DNA of 64,000 nucleotides from Janthinobacterium sp. Marseille. GTDB taxonomy: Bacteria; Pseudomonadota; Gammaproteobacteria; Burkholderiales; Burkholderiaceae_D. Location of the stretch: the NCBI RefSeq assembly GCF_000013625.1, contig NC_009659.1, positions 1,860,001-1,924,000 of the forward strand, read 5' to 3'. The notes below the pieces were generated by a model. It ran no database searches. It was given only the letters and a program-made list of their open reading frames with translations, and was not told the DNA's origin. Below are positions 26,483 through 34,960 of this stretch, piece after piece (the first letter of the stretch is position 1; every line of letters begins with the position of its first letter). Both the position numbers and the translations under genes were made by a program.

Positions 26483-26520
26483 TTTAAATTCAAATACTTG
26501 TTTAAGTATTTGAATTTAAA
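26483..26520. terminator. 17-bp perfect AT-rich inverted repeat
   Basis: Arms 26483-26499 and 26504-26520, four-base loop GTTT; arm core TTCAAATACTT. Lies between convergent genes, 22 bases after one stop and 35 before the other. Probably a bidirectional terminator, though its very AT-rich stem is unusual for this genome. Confidence 0.55.
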
Positions 26521-26554
26521 TGGAATAAAATTATTTAACAATTGCCTTCCGGAT

Positions 26555-27505
26555 TTATTTTTCGCGACGTTTCGGGATCGCATGCCCGACATAGCGCTGG
26601 AAGGTTTCGATCTGCATGAAGCTATCCGCCATCAGGTCCACCAGCGCCCTTAGCTTTCTTCCCATATAACGTTGCTGCTGGTAAACGCAGTACACCGGCA
26701 CTTTGTCCGCATGCCAGTCCGGCAGCAGCGGAATTAAAATGCCCGCGTCGATTTCCGGGCGGGTAAAAAAATCCGGCAGCAAAACAATGCCGTAGCCATC
26801 TATCGCAAAGGTTTTGGTGACCCAATAATCGTTGGTCGTCACAATGGTCCGCGGCTGGCTATGGAAGGATGCATCTTGCGAACGCAAATGCCAACCACCC
26901 GCGCGCGGCGAAGTCGTGAGGACGATACGCGGGTGTTGCTCCAGGTCTTCCGGGCGTGTAGGCGTGCCGTTGCGGCGTAAATATTCCGGGCTGGCATACA
27001 GCCGGTAAGTGAGGTTCCCCAGCAACTTTGCTACCAGGTTTGGTTGGTTCGGCGGTTGCGAGCACACATAGCAATCCACATTGTCCGGGATACTGGTGAT
27101 TTCCTCGCCGACCAGATCCAGGTGGCAGGTTACCCCCGGATAGCTATCCAGGTACAAGCCCAGGACGCGGGAAACAAAGCTGGTACTCAGGTGGTTATTG
27201 GTCAGCAGGTAGAGATCACCGCGCAATCCTTCGGACAGGTTTTGTACATCCGTCTGGGCGGTGGCCAGGCCGGCGTTCAAGTCCGCAATAATCCTTTCGC
27301 AATGCGCATAGAAAGCAGTGCCTGCTTCCGTCGGCGCGATGCGACGCGTTGAGCGCAGGAATAATTGCACCCCCAGTATTTCTTCCAGTTTGGCGATCTG
27401 GCGGCTGATGGTCGTCTTGGGTATGCCGCCTTCATTTTCAGCGCGCCCCAGGCTACCGTTGCGCATCAGGAGCACGAAGGACTCAATCAGCTTGATGTCA
27501 ATCAT
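26555..27505 (-). CDS. LysR-type regulator, divergent from the Ndm-like operon
   Basis: A 316-residue LTTR starting at 27505 (MIDIKLIESF); a Met at 27541 adds 12 unrelated residues. The HTH is at residues 1-60 (GSLGRAENEGGIPKTTISRQIAKLEEILGVQLFLR), followed by a periplasmic-binding-like sensor domain. Its HTH begins with a slightly unusual sequence (LGRAENEGGIP in place of AARRLHVSQ-like), but the recognition helix is normal. It sits 250 bases from and divergent to the oxygenase operon, so it most likely controls that operon in response to the substrate or a metabolite. Confidence 0.88.
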   Translation of the reverse strand: MIDIKLIESFVLLMRNGSLGRAENEGGIPKTTISRQIAKLEEILGVQLFLRSTRRIAPTEAGTAFYAHCERIIADLNAGLATAQTDVQNLSEGLRGDLYLLTNNHLSTSFVSRVLGLYLDSYPGVTCHLDLVGEEITSIPDNVDCYVCSQPPNQPNLVAKLLGNLTYRLYASPEYLRRNGTPTRPEDLEQHPRIVLTTSPRAGGWHLRSQDASFHSQPRTIVTTNDYWVTKTFAIDGYGIVLLPDFFTRPEIDAGILIPLLPDWHADKVPVYCVYQQQRYMGRKLRALVDLMADSFMQIETFQRYVGHAIPKRREK

Positions 27506-27754
27506 CCTGTTCCCGGTATTGCAAAAACCACTGTGCCACAAATGAAATAGACATTCCCATGAATCCCCTTATGCAGCGCTTCGAGAAAAACTATAGTGCC
27601 CCACATCAGCAAGATTGTTCTGGCACCAAAGGCATTGAAATCATAACAGAGCCGGTGTGAAGTACAGAGGTCCAAGCTTGCAATAAAAGGGATCAAAAGA
27701 TGCGGAATGATCTGCACTGAGCCCGCGATTGAACGATAGTTCACGGAGGAGACG

Positions 27755-28627
27755 ATGCATATTACCAAGGACCCGGTCGTACTGAACGACTGGTTTGTGG
27801 TTGCGGCGGCGCGCACCCTGCAGCCTGACGGAGTCATCTACACGCGCTTGCTCGGACAAGACCTCAAGGTGTGGCGCGATGCTGCCGGCAACGCACATGC
27901 AGCAGCACATGGCAGTGAAGCCCCGGCCGGTGCGGGTGAGTATCGGGTACAGGAGCGCTACGACAGTATCTGGGTTTCGCTGGGCGAGCCGCAAAGCGAC
28001 TTGTTCGATGTTCCGGAGTTTAGCCAGCCCGGGCGTCGCATCATCAATTGCGGCGCAATCGGGGTACACACTTCCGGTTTGCGCATCGTCGAAAACTTCC
28101 TGGATATGGCGCATTTCCCCTTTGTCCACACCGACTGGCTGGGCAAGGAGCCGTACACCGAAGTCAAGGATTACAAGGTGGATGTGCGTGCCGACACCGG
28201 GGAAATCTGGGCCACCGAGTGCAAATTCTGGCAACCCAAGGCGGCGCCTACCGCCAGCGGCGGCATGGAAGTCGAATACACCTACCGCGTGATGCAGCCA
28301 TTTACCACCATGCTCTACAAGAGTTGCCCGACCAGGCCGGGTGAATTCGACATCATCTTCCTGCTGATCCAGCCACTGGACGAAGACCGCTGCCTGGCGC
28401 ATGCGATCTTTGCCTATTTCGATACCGAGAGTGATGACGCCGAACTGATTTCATTCATGCATCTCATCTTCGGGCAGGACAAGCCCATCCTGGAAAACCA
28501 GCTACCCAAACTGATCCCGCTCGATCCTCGTTCGGAAATCCCGACCCGTGCCGATGCCATGTCGATTGCCTATAGACGCTGGTTGCGTGAGAAAGGAGTG
28601 CAGTACGGCGTGCAAAAGGCGGCATAA
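27755..28627 (+). CDS. Rieske-less ring-hydroxylase-type oxygenase subunit (NdmC-like), copy 1
   Basis: A 290-residue catalytic alpha-subunit homolog. The mononuclear-iron site is intact: bridging Asp117, His120 and His125 in ENFLDMAHFPFVHTD and a C-terminal Asp242 in FGQDKPILENQ. The Rieske CxH...CxxH segment that should lie between KVWRDAAG (residue 45) and YRVQERYDSIW (63) is missing, replaced by about 15 Ala/Gly/His-rich residues. NdmC of caffeine-degrading Pseudomonas has the same deletion and depends on an external Rieske protein and a GST-like partner. Strong GGAGGAG site. Likely an N-demethylase subunit; substrate inferred only. Confidence 0.85.
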   Translation: MHITKDPVVLNDWFVVAAARTLQPDGVIYTRLLGQDLKVWRDAAGNAHAAAHGSEAPAGAGEYRVQERYDSIWVSLGEPQSDLFDVPEFSQPGRRIINCGAIGVHTSGLRIVENFLDMAHFPFVHTDWLGKEPYTEVKDYKVDVRADTGEIWATECKFWQPKAAPTASGGMEVEYTYRVMQPFTTMLYKSCPTRPGEFDIIFLLIQPLDEDRCLAHAIFAYFDTESDDAELISFMHLIFGQDKPILENQLPKLIPLDPRSEIPTRADAMSIAYRRWLREKGVQYGVQKAA

Positions 28628-28730
28628 AGACCGCGCACGATTCACATACGTCAGAACCATTGTCCAGGCATCGTTCCACAGAAGAAACGGGCCCGGCCAG
28701 GCATAAAACTTACAAAATTGGAGACATACC

Positions 28731-29831
28731 ATGTTGAGAGATACCCGCCGTGATTTCCTGAAACAGCTTTCGGCCCTCGGTTTGACCACCGCAATAGGTG
28801 GGCGCGCCATGGATGCTTTTGCTGATGAAGTATTAAAGGTTGCCGTTGCCTATGTGTCACCGATAGGTGATGTCGGCTGGACCAAGCAGCACGACCTGGC
28901 AAGGCAGGCGATGGAAGCCGCATTCCCCGGCAAGATCAAGGTGGTCAAGGTGGAAGGCGTGTCGCAGGCACAGGATGCGGAACGTGTATTCCGCGACTTG
29001 GCGGTGCAGGGCAATAAACTAATTTTCGGCACCAGTTTTTCGCATATGACGCCTATGTTGAAAGTGGCGCAGTCGATGCCGAAAACGACATTCGAATTAT
29101 GTTCCGGTATCAAGACACTGAAAAACATGGGGGCATTCGAAGCGCGTTATTACGAAGGCACCTACCTGGCCGGTATCGTGGCCGGCAAAATGAGCAAGAG
29201 CAATGTGCTTGGCTTCATCGGGGGTTTCCCGGTGCCCGATATTTTGGGGCCGGCGAATGCCTTCCTGCTCGGTGCGCGCAGTGTCAATCCGAAAGTGACT
29301 TGCAAGGTGATCTGGCTGTCATCCTGGTATGACCCGGCGAAAGAACGGGATGCTGCGAATGCACTGATTTCCGAAGGCGCGGACGTGGTGTCATCCATGA
29401 CGGATACGCCGACCACGATACAGGTTGGCGAAGAAAAAGGCGTATGGACGGTCGGTTATGCCAGCGATATGTCCAAGTACGGTCCGAAAAAACACCTGAC
29501 ATCCTTCATCGTGGACTGGCGCAGTGAATATATCAATGCGGCACGCAGCGTCATGGACGGCACCTGGAAATCCAGCCATCGCTGGGATGGGCTGAAATCA
29601 GGTGTGGTGAAAATGGGGCCTTACAACCCGGCGATTCCGAAGGATGTGCTGACTTATGTGGCACAGCAGGAACAAGCCATTATTGCCGGCACGCTGCATC
29701 CTTTCGCCGGACCACTCAGGGATCAAAGCGGCAAGGAGCGGGTGGCCGCCGGTTCAGCCTTGCCTGACGATCAGCTCAAGAGCATCAATTGGTTTGTCGA
29801 AGGCATGCAGGGCAATTTGCCGAGAAGCTAG
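28731..29831 (+). CDS. BMP-family periplasmic binding protein, Tat-exported
   Basis: A 366-residue binding protein with a twin-arginine signal (TRRDFLKQL, residues 5-13, then hydrophobic run and ADA-like cleavage near 31). The mature part matches the basic membrane protein/PnrA family: VAYVSPIGDVGWTKQHDLA, VQGNKLIFGTSFSHM, YEGTYLAGIVAGKMSKSNVLGFIGGFPVPD. Family members bind purines and nucleosides or related heterocycles for uptake. It lies between the first oxygenase and the reductase and is presumably the binding protein of the ABC importer encoded 3.6 kb downstream. Tat export suggests a folded or cofactor-containing route, which is unusual for this family. Confidence 0.9.
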   Translation: MLRDTRRDFLKQLSALGLTTAIGGRAMDAFADEVLKVAVAYVSPIGDVGWTKQHDLARQAMEAAFPGKIKVVKVEGVSQAQDAERVFRDLAVQGNKLIFGTSFSHMTPMLKVAQSMPKTTFELCSGIKTLKNMGAFEARYYEGTYLAGIVAGKMSKSNVLGFIGGFPVPDILGPANAFLLGARSVNPKVTCKVIWLSSWYDPAKERDAANALISEGADVVSSMTDTPTTIQVGEEKGVWTVGYASDMSKYGPKKHLTSFIVDWRSEYINAARSVMDGTWKSSHRWDGLKSGVVKMGPYNPAIPKDVLTYVAQQEQAIIAGTLHPFAGPLRDQSGKERVAAGSALPDDQLKSINWFVEGMQGNLPRS

Positions 29832-29869
29832 CCGTCTTTCCAATCCACATTTCATTTAACCAGTTGCAA

Positions 29870-29903
29870 GAGACCGCCGCCGCGAGGCCGGGTGGCGGGT
29901 CTC
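29870..29903 (+). promoter_or_regulatory. Intergenic stem-loop after binding-protein gene
   Basis: GAGACC and GCC pair with GGC and GGTCTC (one bulged G), 15-base loop, between the binding-protein stop and the reductase start. Such hairpins often protect upstream mRNA and lower downstream expression, giving more binding protein than reductase. No T-run, so not a full terminator. Confidence 0.5.
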
Positions 29904-29926
29904 GCTGAAAGCGCCGAAAGCAGCAT

Positions 29927-30886
29927 ATGACTACTCTCACTGTCCGCGTTCACAAAATTACGCAAGAGGCTTGCGACATCAAGTCGTTCGAATTACGCAG
30001 CGTATCCGGCGAAGCCTTGCCTGCCTTTACGCCGGGCTCCCACATCGATGTACATATCGGGGAAGGCCTGATCCGCCAGTATTCCTTGTGCAATGGGCCG
30101 GATGAGCCAGACCGCTACCTGATCGCCGTGAAAAAGGAAGTGACTTCACGCGGTGGTTCGCAAGCCATGCATGAAAGCATCAGGGAAGGTGATCAGATCA
30201 AGATCAGCGCACCCCGCAATAACTTCCCGCTGGAGCAATCACAGGGGCCTTATCTGCTGCTGGCGGGCGGGATAGGTGTGACACCGGTCCTGTCGATGGC
30301 ACGCCATCTGCTGGCACAAGGAGTCGAGTTCGAGCTGCAATACTTTACGCGTTCGATTGCGCACACAGCCTTCCATGCACTCCTGTCCGAGCCGGAATTC
30401 CAGGGCCGCATCAAATTCCATTACGCACTTGAGCCGGAAGGGCTGCGCGCCTATCTGCGCAAATTGCTGTGGCACTACCCGGAAAACGGTTCGCTCTATC
30501 TATGCGGCCCCCGCGTATTCATGGACCTGGTGGAATCCACAGCCGCCGCGACCTGGCCGCCGGAAGCGGTACATCTCGAATACTTCAGTGCCGATCCCTT
30601 GTCGCTGGCCGGTGAGCAAGAGTCATTCGAAGTCAGGCTGGCGCGCACCGGCGGCACCTATGCGGTTCCCGCCGGCATGCCGATTACCGAAGCATTGGCG
30701 GCGCATGGCATCCACATCGATACCTCATGCGAACAGGGTGTCTGCGGCACCTGCCTGACCGGCGTGCTGGAAGGAACGCCGGATCACCGCGATGTCTATT
30801 TGTCCGATGCCGAGAAAAAATCCTGCGACAAGATCATGCCCTGCGTGTCAAGGGCAAAGAGTCCCTTGCTGGTACTCGATTTGTAA
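29927..30886 (+). CDS. PDR/VanB-type reductase (flavin-NAD-[2Fe-2S]) for the oxygenases
   Basis: A 319-residue reductase with three domains: flavin-binding barrel (QYSLCNGP near residues 51-58, with the preceding Arg), NAD-binding domain (LLAGGIGVTPVLSMAR near 111-126; YLCGPRVFMD) and a C-terminal plant-type ferredoxin domain with CEQGVCGTC and a later Cys (KIMPC). Same class as vanillate demethylase reductase and the C-terminal part of NdmD. It transfers electrons from NAD(P)H to the Rieske partner, here most likely the separate protein encoded next. Confidence 0.92.
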   Translation: MTTLTVRVHKITQEACDIKSFELRSVSGEALPAFTPGSHIDVHIGEGLIRQYSLCNGPDEPDRYLIAVKKEVTSRGGSQAMHESIREGDQIKISAPRNNFPLEQSQGPYLLLAGGIGVTPVLSMARHLLAQGVEFELQYFTRSIAHTAFHALLSEPEFQGRIKFHYALEPEGLRAYLRKLLWHYPENGSLYLCGPRVFMDLVESTAAATWPPEAVHLEYFSADPLSLAGEQESFEVRLARTGGTYAVPAGMPITEALAAHGIHIDTSCEQGVCGTCLTGVLEGTPDHRDVYLSDAEKKSCDKIMPCVSRAKSPLLVLDL

Positions 30887-30947
30887 ACAAAACAAGGCAC
30901 TACAAAGCAATTTGCATCCAACACATAAAACAACAGGAGAACTGAAT

Positions 30948-31643
30948 ATGACTCTCAACGCAAATACAGCAAACAATTGGTCAGTGGTCGCGGCTTCGGT
31001 CGAAGTACCGGCCGGCGAAATCGTGCAGGCATTTTTGCACGGCCAGGAATTGGCGCTCTGGCGCAATGCGGCAGGGGAGATACAGGTATGGGCCAATCGT
31101 TGCCCGCATCGCGGCACGCGTTTCACGATGGGGCGCATCGTCGATGACCAACTGTCCTGTGGCTACCATGGCTGGCGCTTTGGCAGCGGCGGTCAATGCA
31201 CCTACATCCCGGCGCATCCCAAATTGCCGCCACCGAAAACCGTATGTGCGAAAACTTTCCAGGCGGTGGAACGCTACGGGATGATCTGGACCAGCCTGGG
31301 CGCGCCGGAAACGGAAGTGCCACAGCTGCAAGCGCTGGCCGATCCGGAACAGCAGTCCTTGTTTTGCCGCAGCTTCGTGGTGTACCAGTCGGCCGACAAG
31401 GTAGTGCAAGTGTTGAAGCAAGCGTCCGCACATCACTATGAATCACCGCAAGCGAATGTACTGACCGGCAGGGACGAGGCCGGCGCTGCATTGACCCTGC
31501 TGGTCCAGCCTATGGCAGAGGACAAATCAACGGTCTACTTGTGGGCCAGTGGCAAACATGCAGCCGGCGATGCCAAGGGCATACGCCAGCGTCATAACGC
31601 CTTGTTCAAGCAGGCGCGGCAACAACTGGAAGCCGGTGCCTGA
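30948..31643 (+). CDS. Stand-alone Rieske [2Fe-2S] protein lacking the catalytic iron site
   Basis: A 231-residue protein with a complete Rieske motif: Cys52-x-His54 and Cys71-x2-His74 (RCPHRGTRF and LSCGYHGWRF). An ACAGGAGA site lies 6 bases before the ATG. The second half is a shrunken oxygenase-like domain (YGMIWTSLGAPE, then a divergent region) with no D-x2-H-x4-H motif and no C-terminal Asp motif. It therefore resembles the N-terminal part of NdmD, or an oxygenase that lost its active site, and likely shuttles electrons from the reductase to the Rieske-less oxygenases. Confidence 0.88.
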   Translation: MTLNANTANNWSVVAASVEVPAGEIVQAFLHGQELALWRNAAGEIQVWANRCPHRGTRFTMGRIVDDQLSCGYHGWRFGSGGQCTYIPAHPKLPPPKTVCAKTFQAVERYGMIWTSLGAPETEVPQLQALADPEQQSLFCRSFVVYQSADKVVQVLKQASAHHYESPQANVLTGRDEAGAALTLLVQPMAEDKSTVYLWASGKHAAGDAKGIRQRHNALFKQARQQLEAGA

Positions 31644-31684
31644 CACTTGGCAATCACACATCCATCAATCATCTGGAGAAGAAA

Positions 31685-32554
31685 ATGTCCGTCCAATTGG
31701 ATCCTGTCGTATTGAATGACTGGTTTGTCGTATCGGCCGTGAGCAAAATCTTGCCCGGCGAACGTTTCCTGACGCAGTTGCTGAGTGTGCCTATCGCCGT
31801 CTGGCGCGCGGCTGATGGCAGCTGGCATGCCGCCAAACATAGTGATAATGAACAAGTTAGCGGCGAGTACAAAATCTGTGAACGCTATGGCTTTGTCTGG
31901 GTCTCGCTAGGCAATCCGACCAAGGAAGTCTACGCACTTCCCGAATTCACCCAAGCCGGGCGTCGCTTCATCGACTGCGGCACTTTTGGCGTCAAGACTT
32001 CGGGCCTGAGGATCATTGAAAACTTCCTCGATATGGGGCATTTCCCTTTTGTGCATACCGACATCCTGGGCAAGGAGCCGCACACGGAGGTCAAGGAATA
32101 CAAGGTGGAAATGCACCCTGAAACCGAGGAACTGTGGGCGACCGATTGTCAATTCTGGCAACCCAAGGCGGCCGCATCGGCGACTGACGGCCTGGATGTC
32201 GACTACACCTATCGCGTGATGCAACCGTTCACGGCGGCCTTGTACAAGACATGCCCGACACGGGATGGCGATATGGATGTCATCGGCGTCTATGTACAAC
32301 CGGTCAATGAAGATGAATGCCGGGCCACGCTGTGGCTGCTGATATTTGATGACATCCATACCGATAGCGAAGTGATCGGTTTCCAGCAAACGATATTCGG
32401 CCAGGACAGGCCCATCCTGGAAAACCAGGTACCCAAGCTGATCCCGCTTGATCCAAAAACGGAGATACCGACCCGCGCGGATGCCTCATCCATCGCTTAT
32501 CGCCGCTGGTTGCGCCAGATCGGCTTGCAATATGGCGTGCTGAAGGCCGCATAA
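31685..32554 (+). CDS. Rieske-less oxygenase subunit (NdmC-like), copy 2
   Basis: A 289-residue paralog of the gene at 27755. It keeps Asp116, His119 and His124 (ENFLDMGHFPFVHTD) and Asp241 in FGQDRPILENQ. The Rieske segment is also missing, shortened to residues about 45-60 (GSWHAAKHSDNEQVSG). GGAGAAG ribosome-binding site. The two copies differ most in the N-terminal strip and the stretch from 195 to 235, which lines the substrate pocket in related enzymes, so they may act on different positions of one substrate. Adjacent to the Rieske protein and upstream of the GST-like gene. Confidence 0.85.
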   Translation: MSVQLDPVVLNDWFVVSAVSKILPGERFLTQLLSVPIAVWRAADGSWHAAKHSDNEQVSGEYKICERYGFVWVSLGNPTKEVYALPEFTQAGRRFIDCGTFGVKTSGLRIIENFLDMGHFPFVHTDILGKEPHTEVKEYKVEMHPETEELWATDCQFWQPKAAASATDGLDVDYTYRVMQPFTAALYKTCPTRDGDMDVIGVYVQPVNEDECRATLWLLIFDDIHTDSEVIGFQQTIFGQDRPILENQVPKLIPLDPKTEIPTRADASSIAYRRWLRQIGLQYGVLKAA

Positions 32555-32608
32555 AACCTGTTGCCTTTGGTACTCAAGCATTCACCTGAACTGATAGAAG
32601 GAATTTGC

Positions 32609-33238
32609 ATGATCAAGCTCTACAACTATGAACTGTCCGGTAACTGCTACAAGCTGCGACTGTTGATGAACATACTCAATGTGCCATACGAAACGGTCGC
32701 GATCGACTTTTACCCGGGACGGGAACACAAATCCAAAGGCTTCCTGGAAATCAATCCATTCGGCCAACTGCCGGTACTGGAAGATGGTGAATTGCGACTG
32801 CGCGATGCGCAGGCAATCCTGGTCTACCTCGCTGCGAAATACGACGCGGAACGCAAATGGTATCCAAACGATCCCGCCGCGATGGGCAAGATCGCGATGT
32901 GGCTGTCAGTCGCCGATGACATTACGCGTACCGCTTCCGCCGCGCGTTTGCACGATGCGCTGGGCTATGTAATGGATATCGAAAAGACACGTGCCGATGC
33001 GCATGCCTTATTCCGGATCATTGATGAGCATCTGGCCGATATGGAAGTGATAGGGCAGCAGTGGCTGGCGCTGGACCGGCCGACGATTGCCGACATTGCC
33101 TGCTTCCCTTATATCGCGATGTCACACGAGGGTGACATCATGCGCGATGATTATCCGGCGATCCGCCGCTGGATAGAGCGGGTCAGGCGCTTGCCGGGCT
33201 TTGTCGGCATGTCGGGGATCTTCGCTCCGACCATCTGA
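32609..33238 (+). CDS. Glutathione S-transferase-like protein (NdmE-like)
   Basis: A 209-residue protein with thioredoxin-like N-terminal domain (IKLYNYELSGNCYKLRLLMN, residues 2-21; INPFGQLPVLEDG, 47-59) and helical C-terminal domain. Start at 32609, with AAGGAA upstream; a Met at 32561 would overlap the preceding intergenic. The usual G-site ES-x-AI is RDAQAIL, so classical glutathione binding may be altered. NdmE, a GST homolog in Pseudomonas caffeine metabolism, is a structural partner of NdmC. Its location after two NdmC-like genes supports that role. An ordinary GST is the alternative. Confidence 0.85.
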   Translation: MIKLYNYELSGNCYKLRLLMNILNVPYETVAIDFYPGREHKSKGFLEINPFGQLPVLEDGELRLRDAQAILVYLAAKYDAERKWYPNDPAAMGKIAMWLSVADDITRTASAARLHDALGYVMDIEKTRADAHALFRIIDEHLADMEVIGQQWLALDRPTIADIACFPYIAMSHEGDIMRDDYPAIRRWIERVRRLPGFVGMSGIFAPTI

Positions 33239-33424
33239 GGCCAGGCGCTATAAGGAAAGCGCTATAAAGCGTATATGCACAAGCAGATACCCCGACAGGC
33301 CACCGGCGCGACTATGTGTCATTGATATGAAAGGTGAGAACGGATTTACATCGTTGTAGGGCATCTGAAGGATGAGTTGTTTTTATATAAGAAGAAAAGA
33401 TATTTTTAATATAAAACGAGACAA

Positions 33425-34960
33425 ATGATAAATCGCCTGGAACTTCATAGTATTACCAAGCGCTATCCTTCGGTGGTTGCGAATGATGGCATCAACTTAA
33501 GCGTCAAACCCGGTGAGATCCACGCCGTGCTGGGAGAAAACGGTGCCGGCAAATCCACCTTGATGAAAATCATTTACGGTTCGGTTAAACCCGATGCCGG
33601 CAAGGTGCTGTGGAATGGCAAGGAAGTGCATATCGCGAATCCGGCGATGGCACGCGAGCTGGGTATCGCAATGGTGTTCCAGCACTTTTCGCTGTTCGAT
33701 ACGCTGACCGTGGTGGAAAACATCGCGCTCGGCTTGCCGCATGACACCAAGCTGGATGAACTGGCCAGGCGTATTTCGGATACTGCTGAACAATATGGAC
33801 TTGAGCTCGAACCACAGCGCCACGTCCATACACTATCGGTCGGTGAATGCCAGCGGGTGGAAATCGTACGTGCCTTGCTGGCAAAACCGCAATTGCTGAT
33901 CCTTGACGAGCCGACTTCGGTACTGACGCCGCAAGCGGTCGAAAAGCTGTTCGAAACCTTGCGCAAACTGGCGGCGGAAGGCTGCAGCATCCTCTACATC
34001 AGCCACAAGCTCGATGAAATCCGTGCCTTGTGTGACACCTGTACGGTAGTGCGCGCCGGGAAAAATACCGGCATCTGCGATCCGCGCGAAGAAAGTGCGG
34101 CCAGCCTGTCGCGCATGATGATAGGTTGCGAGCCGCCGCCGATCAAGCATGTGCTGCGCTCGCCCGGCCAGACCTTGCTGGCGGTAAAAAACCTGTCGTT
34201 GAAGAAGAACCATCCCTTTGCGACCGAGCTGTCGGATATCAATTTTGAATTGCGGGCAGGGGAGATACTCGGCATTGCCGGCGTCTCCGGCAACGGACAG
34301 CAGGAATTGCTGGCCGCCTTGTCCGGCGAAGATCCACGTGCCGAAGCGCAGATGATCTTGCTGCAGGGCGAGCGCGTCGGTCATTTCAATCCTGCACAGC
34401 GCCGGGAACGCGGTTTGGGCTTCGTACCGGAAGAGCGGCTGGGACGCGGCGCTGTACCGGACATGTCGCTGGCCGACAATATCCTGCTGTCACACCAGAC
34501 CGGCGCAACCATCAGCAGCGGTTTCATTCGCAAGCATGCAATTGTCAAAATGGCGACCGATGTCATCGAGCGCTTCGTCGTGAAGGCAGGTGGACCGCAT
34601 GCGGCCGCACGCAGCCTGTCCGGTGGCAATTTGCAAAAGTACATCGTCGGTCGCGAAGTCATGCGCAATCCCAAGGTGTTGATCGTGGCGCAACCTACCT
34701 GGGGCGTCGATGTCGGTGCAGCCGCACAGATCCGTGCCGAACTGGTCGCGCTGCGCGACGCCGGTTGCGCCTTGCTGGTCATTTCCGAAGAACTGGATGA
34801 GCTGTTTGAAATTTCAGATCGTTTGATGGTCATCGCCAAAGGGCGGCTTTCACCTTCCATCGCCAGTTCCGCTGCGACCATAGACCTGATCGGTCAGTGG
34901 ATGAGCGGCATGTGGGGAGATACCGTGGTCACACCACTCAAGGAGGTGGTCTATGCTTAA
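33425..34960 (+). CDS. ABC transporter ATP-binding protein, NupA/YufO type
   Basis: A 511-residue double ATPase. First half: Walker A GENGAGKST (about 37-45), signature LSVGECQR, Walker B LLILDEPTSVLTP. Second half: degenerate P-loop GVSGNGQQE, signature LSGGNLQKY and VAQPTWGVDVGAA, the normal asymmetric pattern of sugar/nucleoside-type importers. Upstream 186 bases are AT-rich and contain a 9-bp direct repeat (GCGCTATAA, 14 bases apart at 33245 and 33259). The permease genes overlap or abut downstream. It energises uptake for the BMP-family binding protein. Confidence 0.92.
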   Translation: MINRLELHSITKRYPSVVANDGINLSVKPGEIHAVLGENGAGKSTLMKIIYGSVKPDAGKVLWNGKEVHIANPAMARELGIAMVFQHFSLFDTLTVVENIALGLPHDTKLDELARRISDTAEQYGLELEPQRHVHTLSVGECQRVEIVRALLAKPQLLILDEPTSVLTPQAVEKLFETLRKLAAEGCSILYISHKLDEIRALCDTCTVVRAGKNTGICDPREESAASLSRMMIGCEPPPIKHVLRSPGQTLLAVKNLSLKKNHPFATELSDINFELRAGEILGIAGVSGNGQQELLAALSGEDPRAEAQMILLQGERVGHFNPAQRRERGLGFVPEERLGRGAVPDMSLADNILLSHQTGATISSGFIRKHAIVKMATDVIERFVVKAGGPHAAARSLSGGNLQKYIVGREVMRNPKVLIVAQPTWGVDVGAAAQIRAELVALRDAGCALLVISEELDELFEISDRLMVIAKGRLSPSIASSAATIDLIGQWMSGMWGDTVVTPLKEVVYA

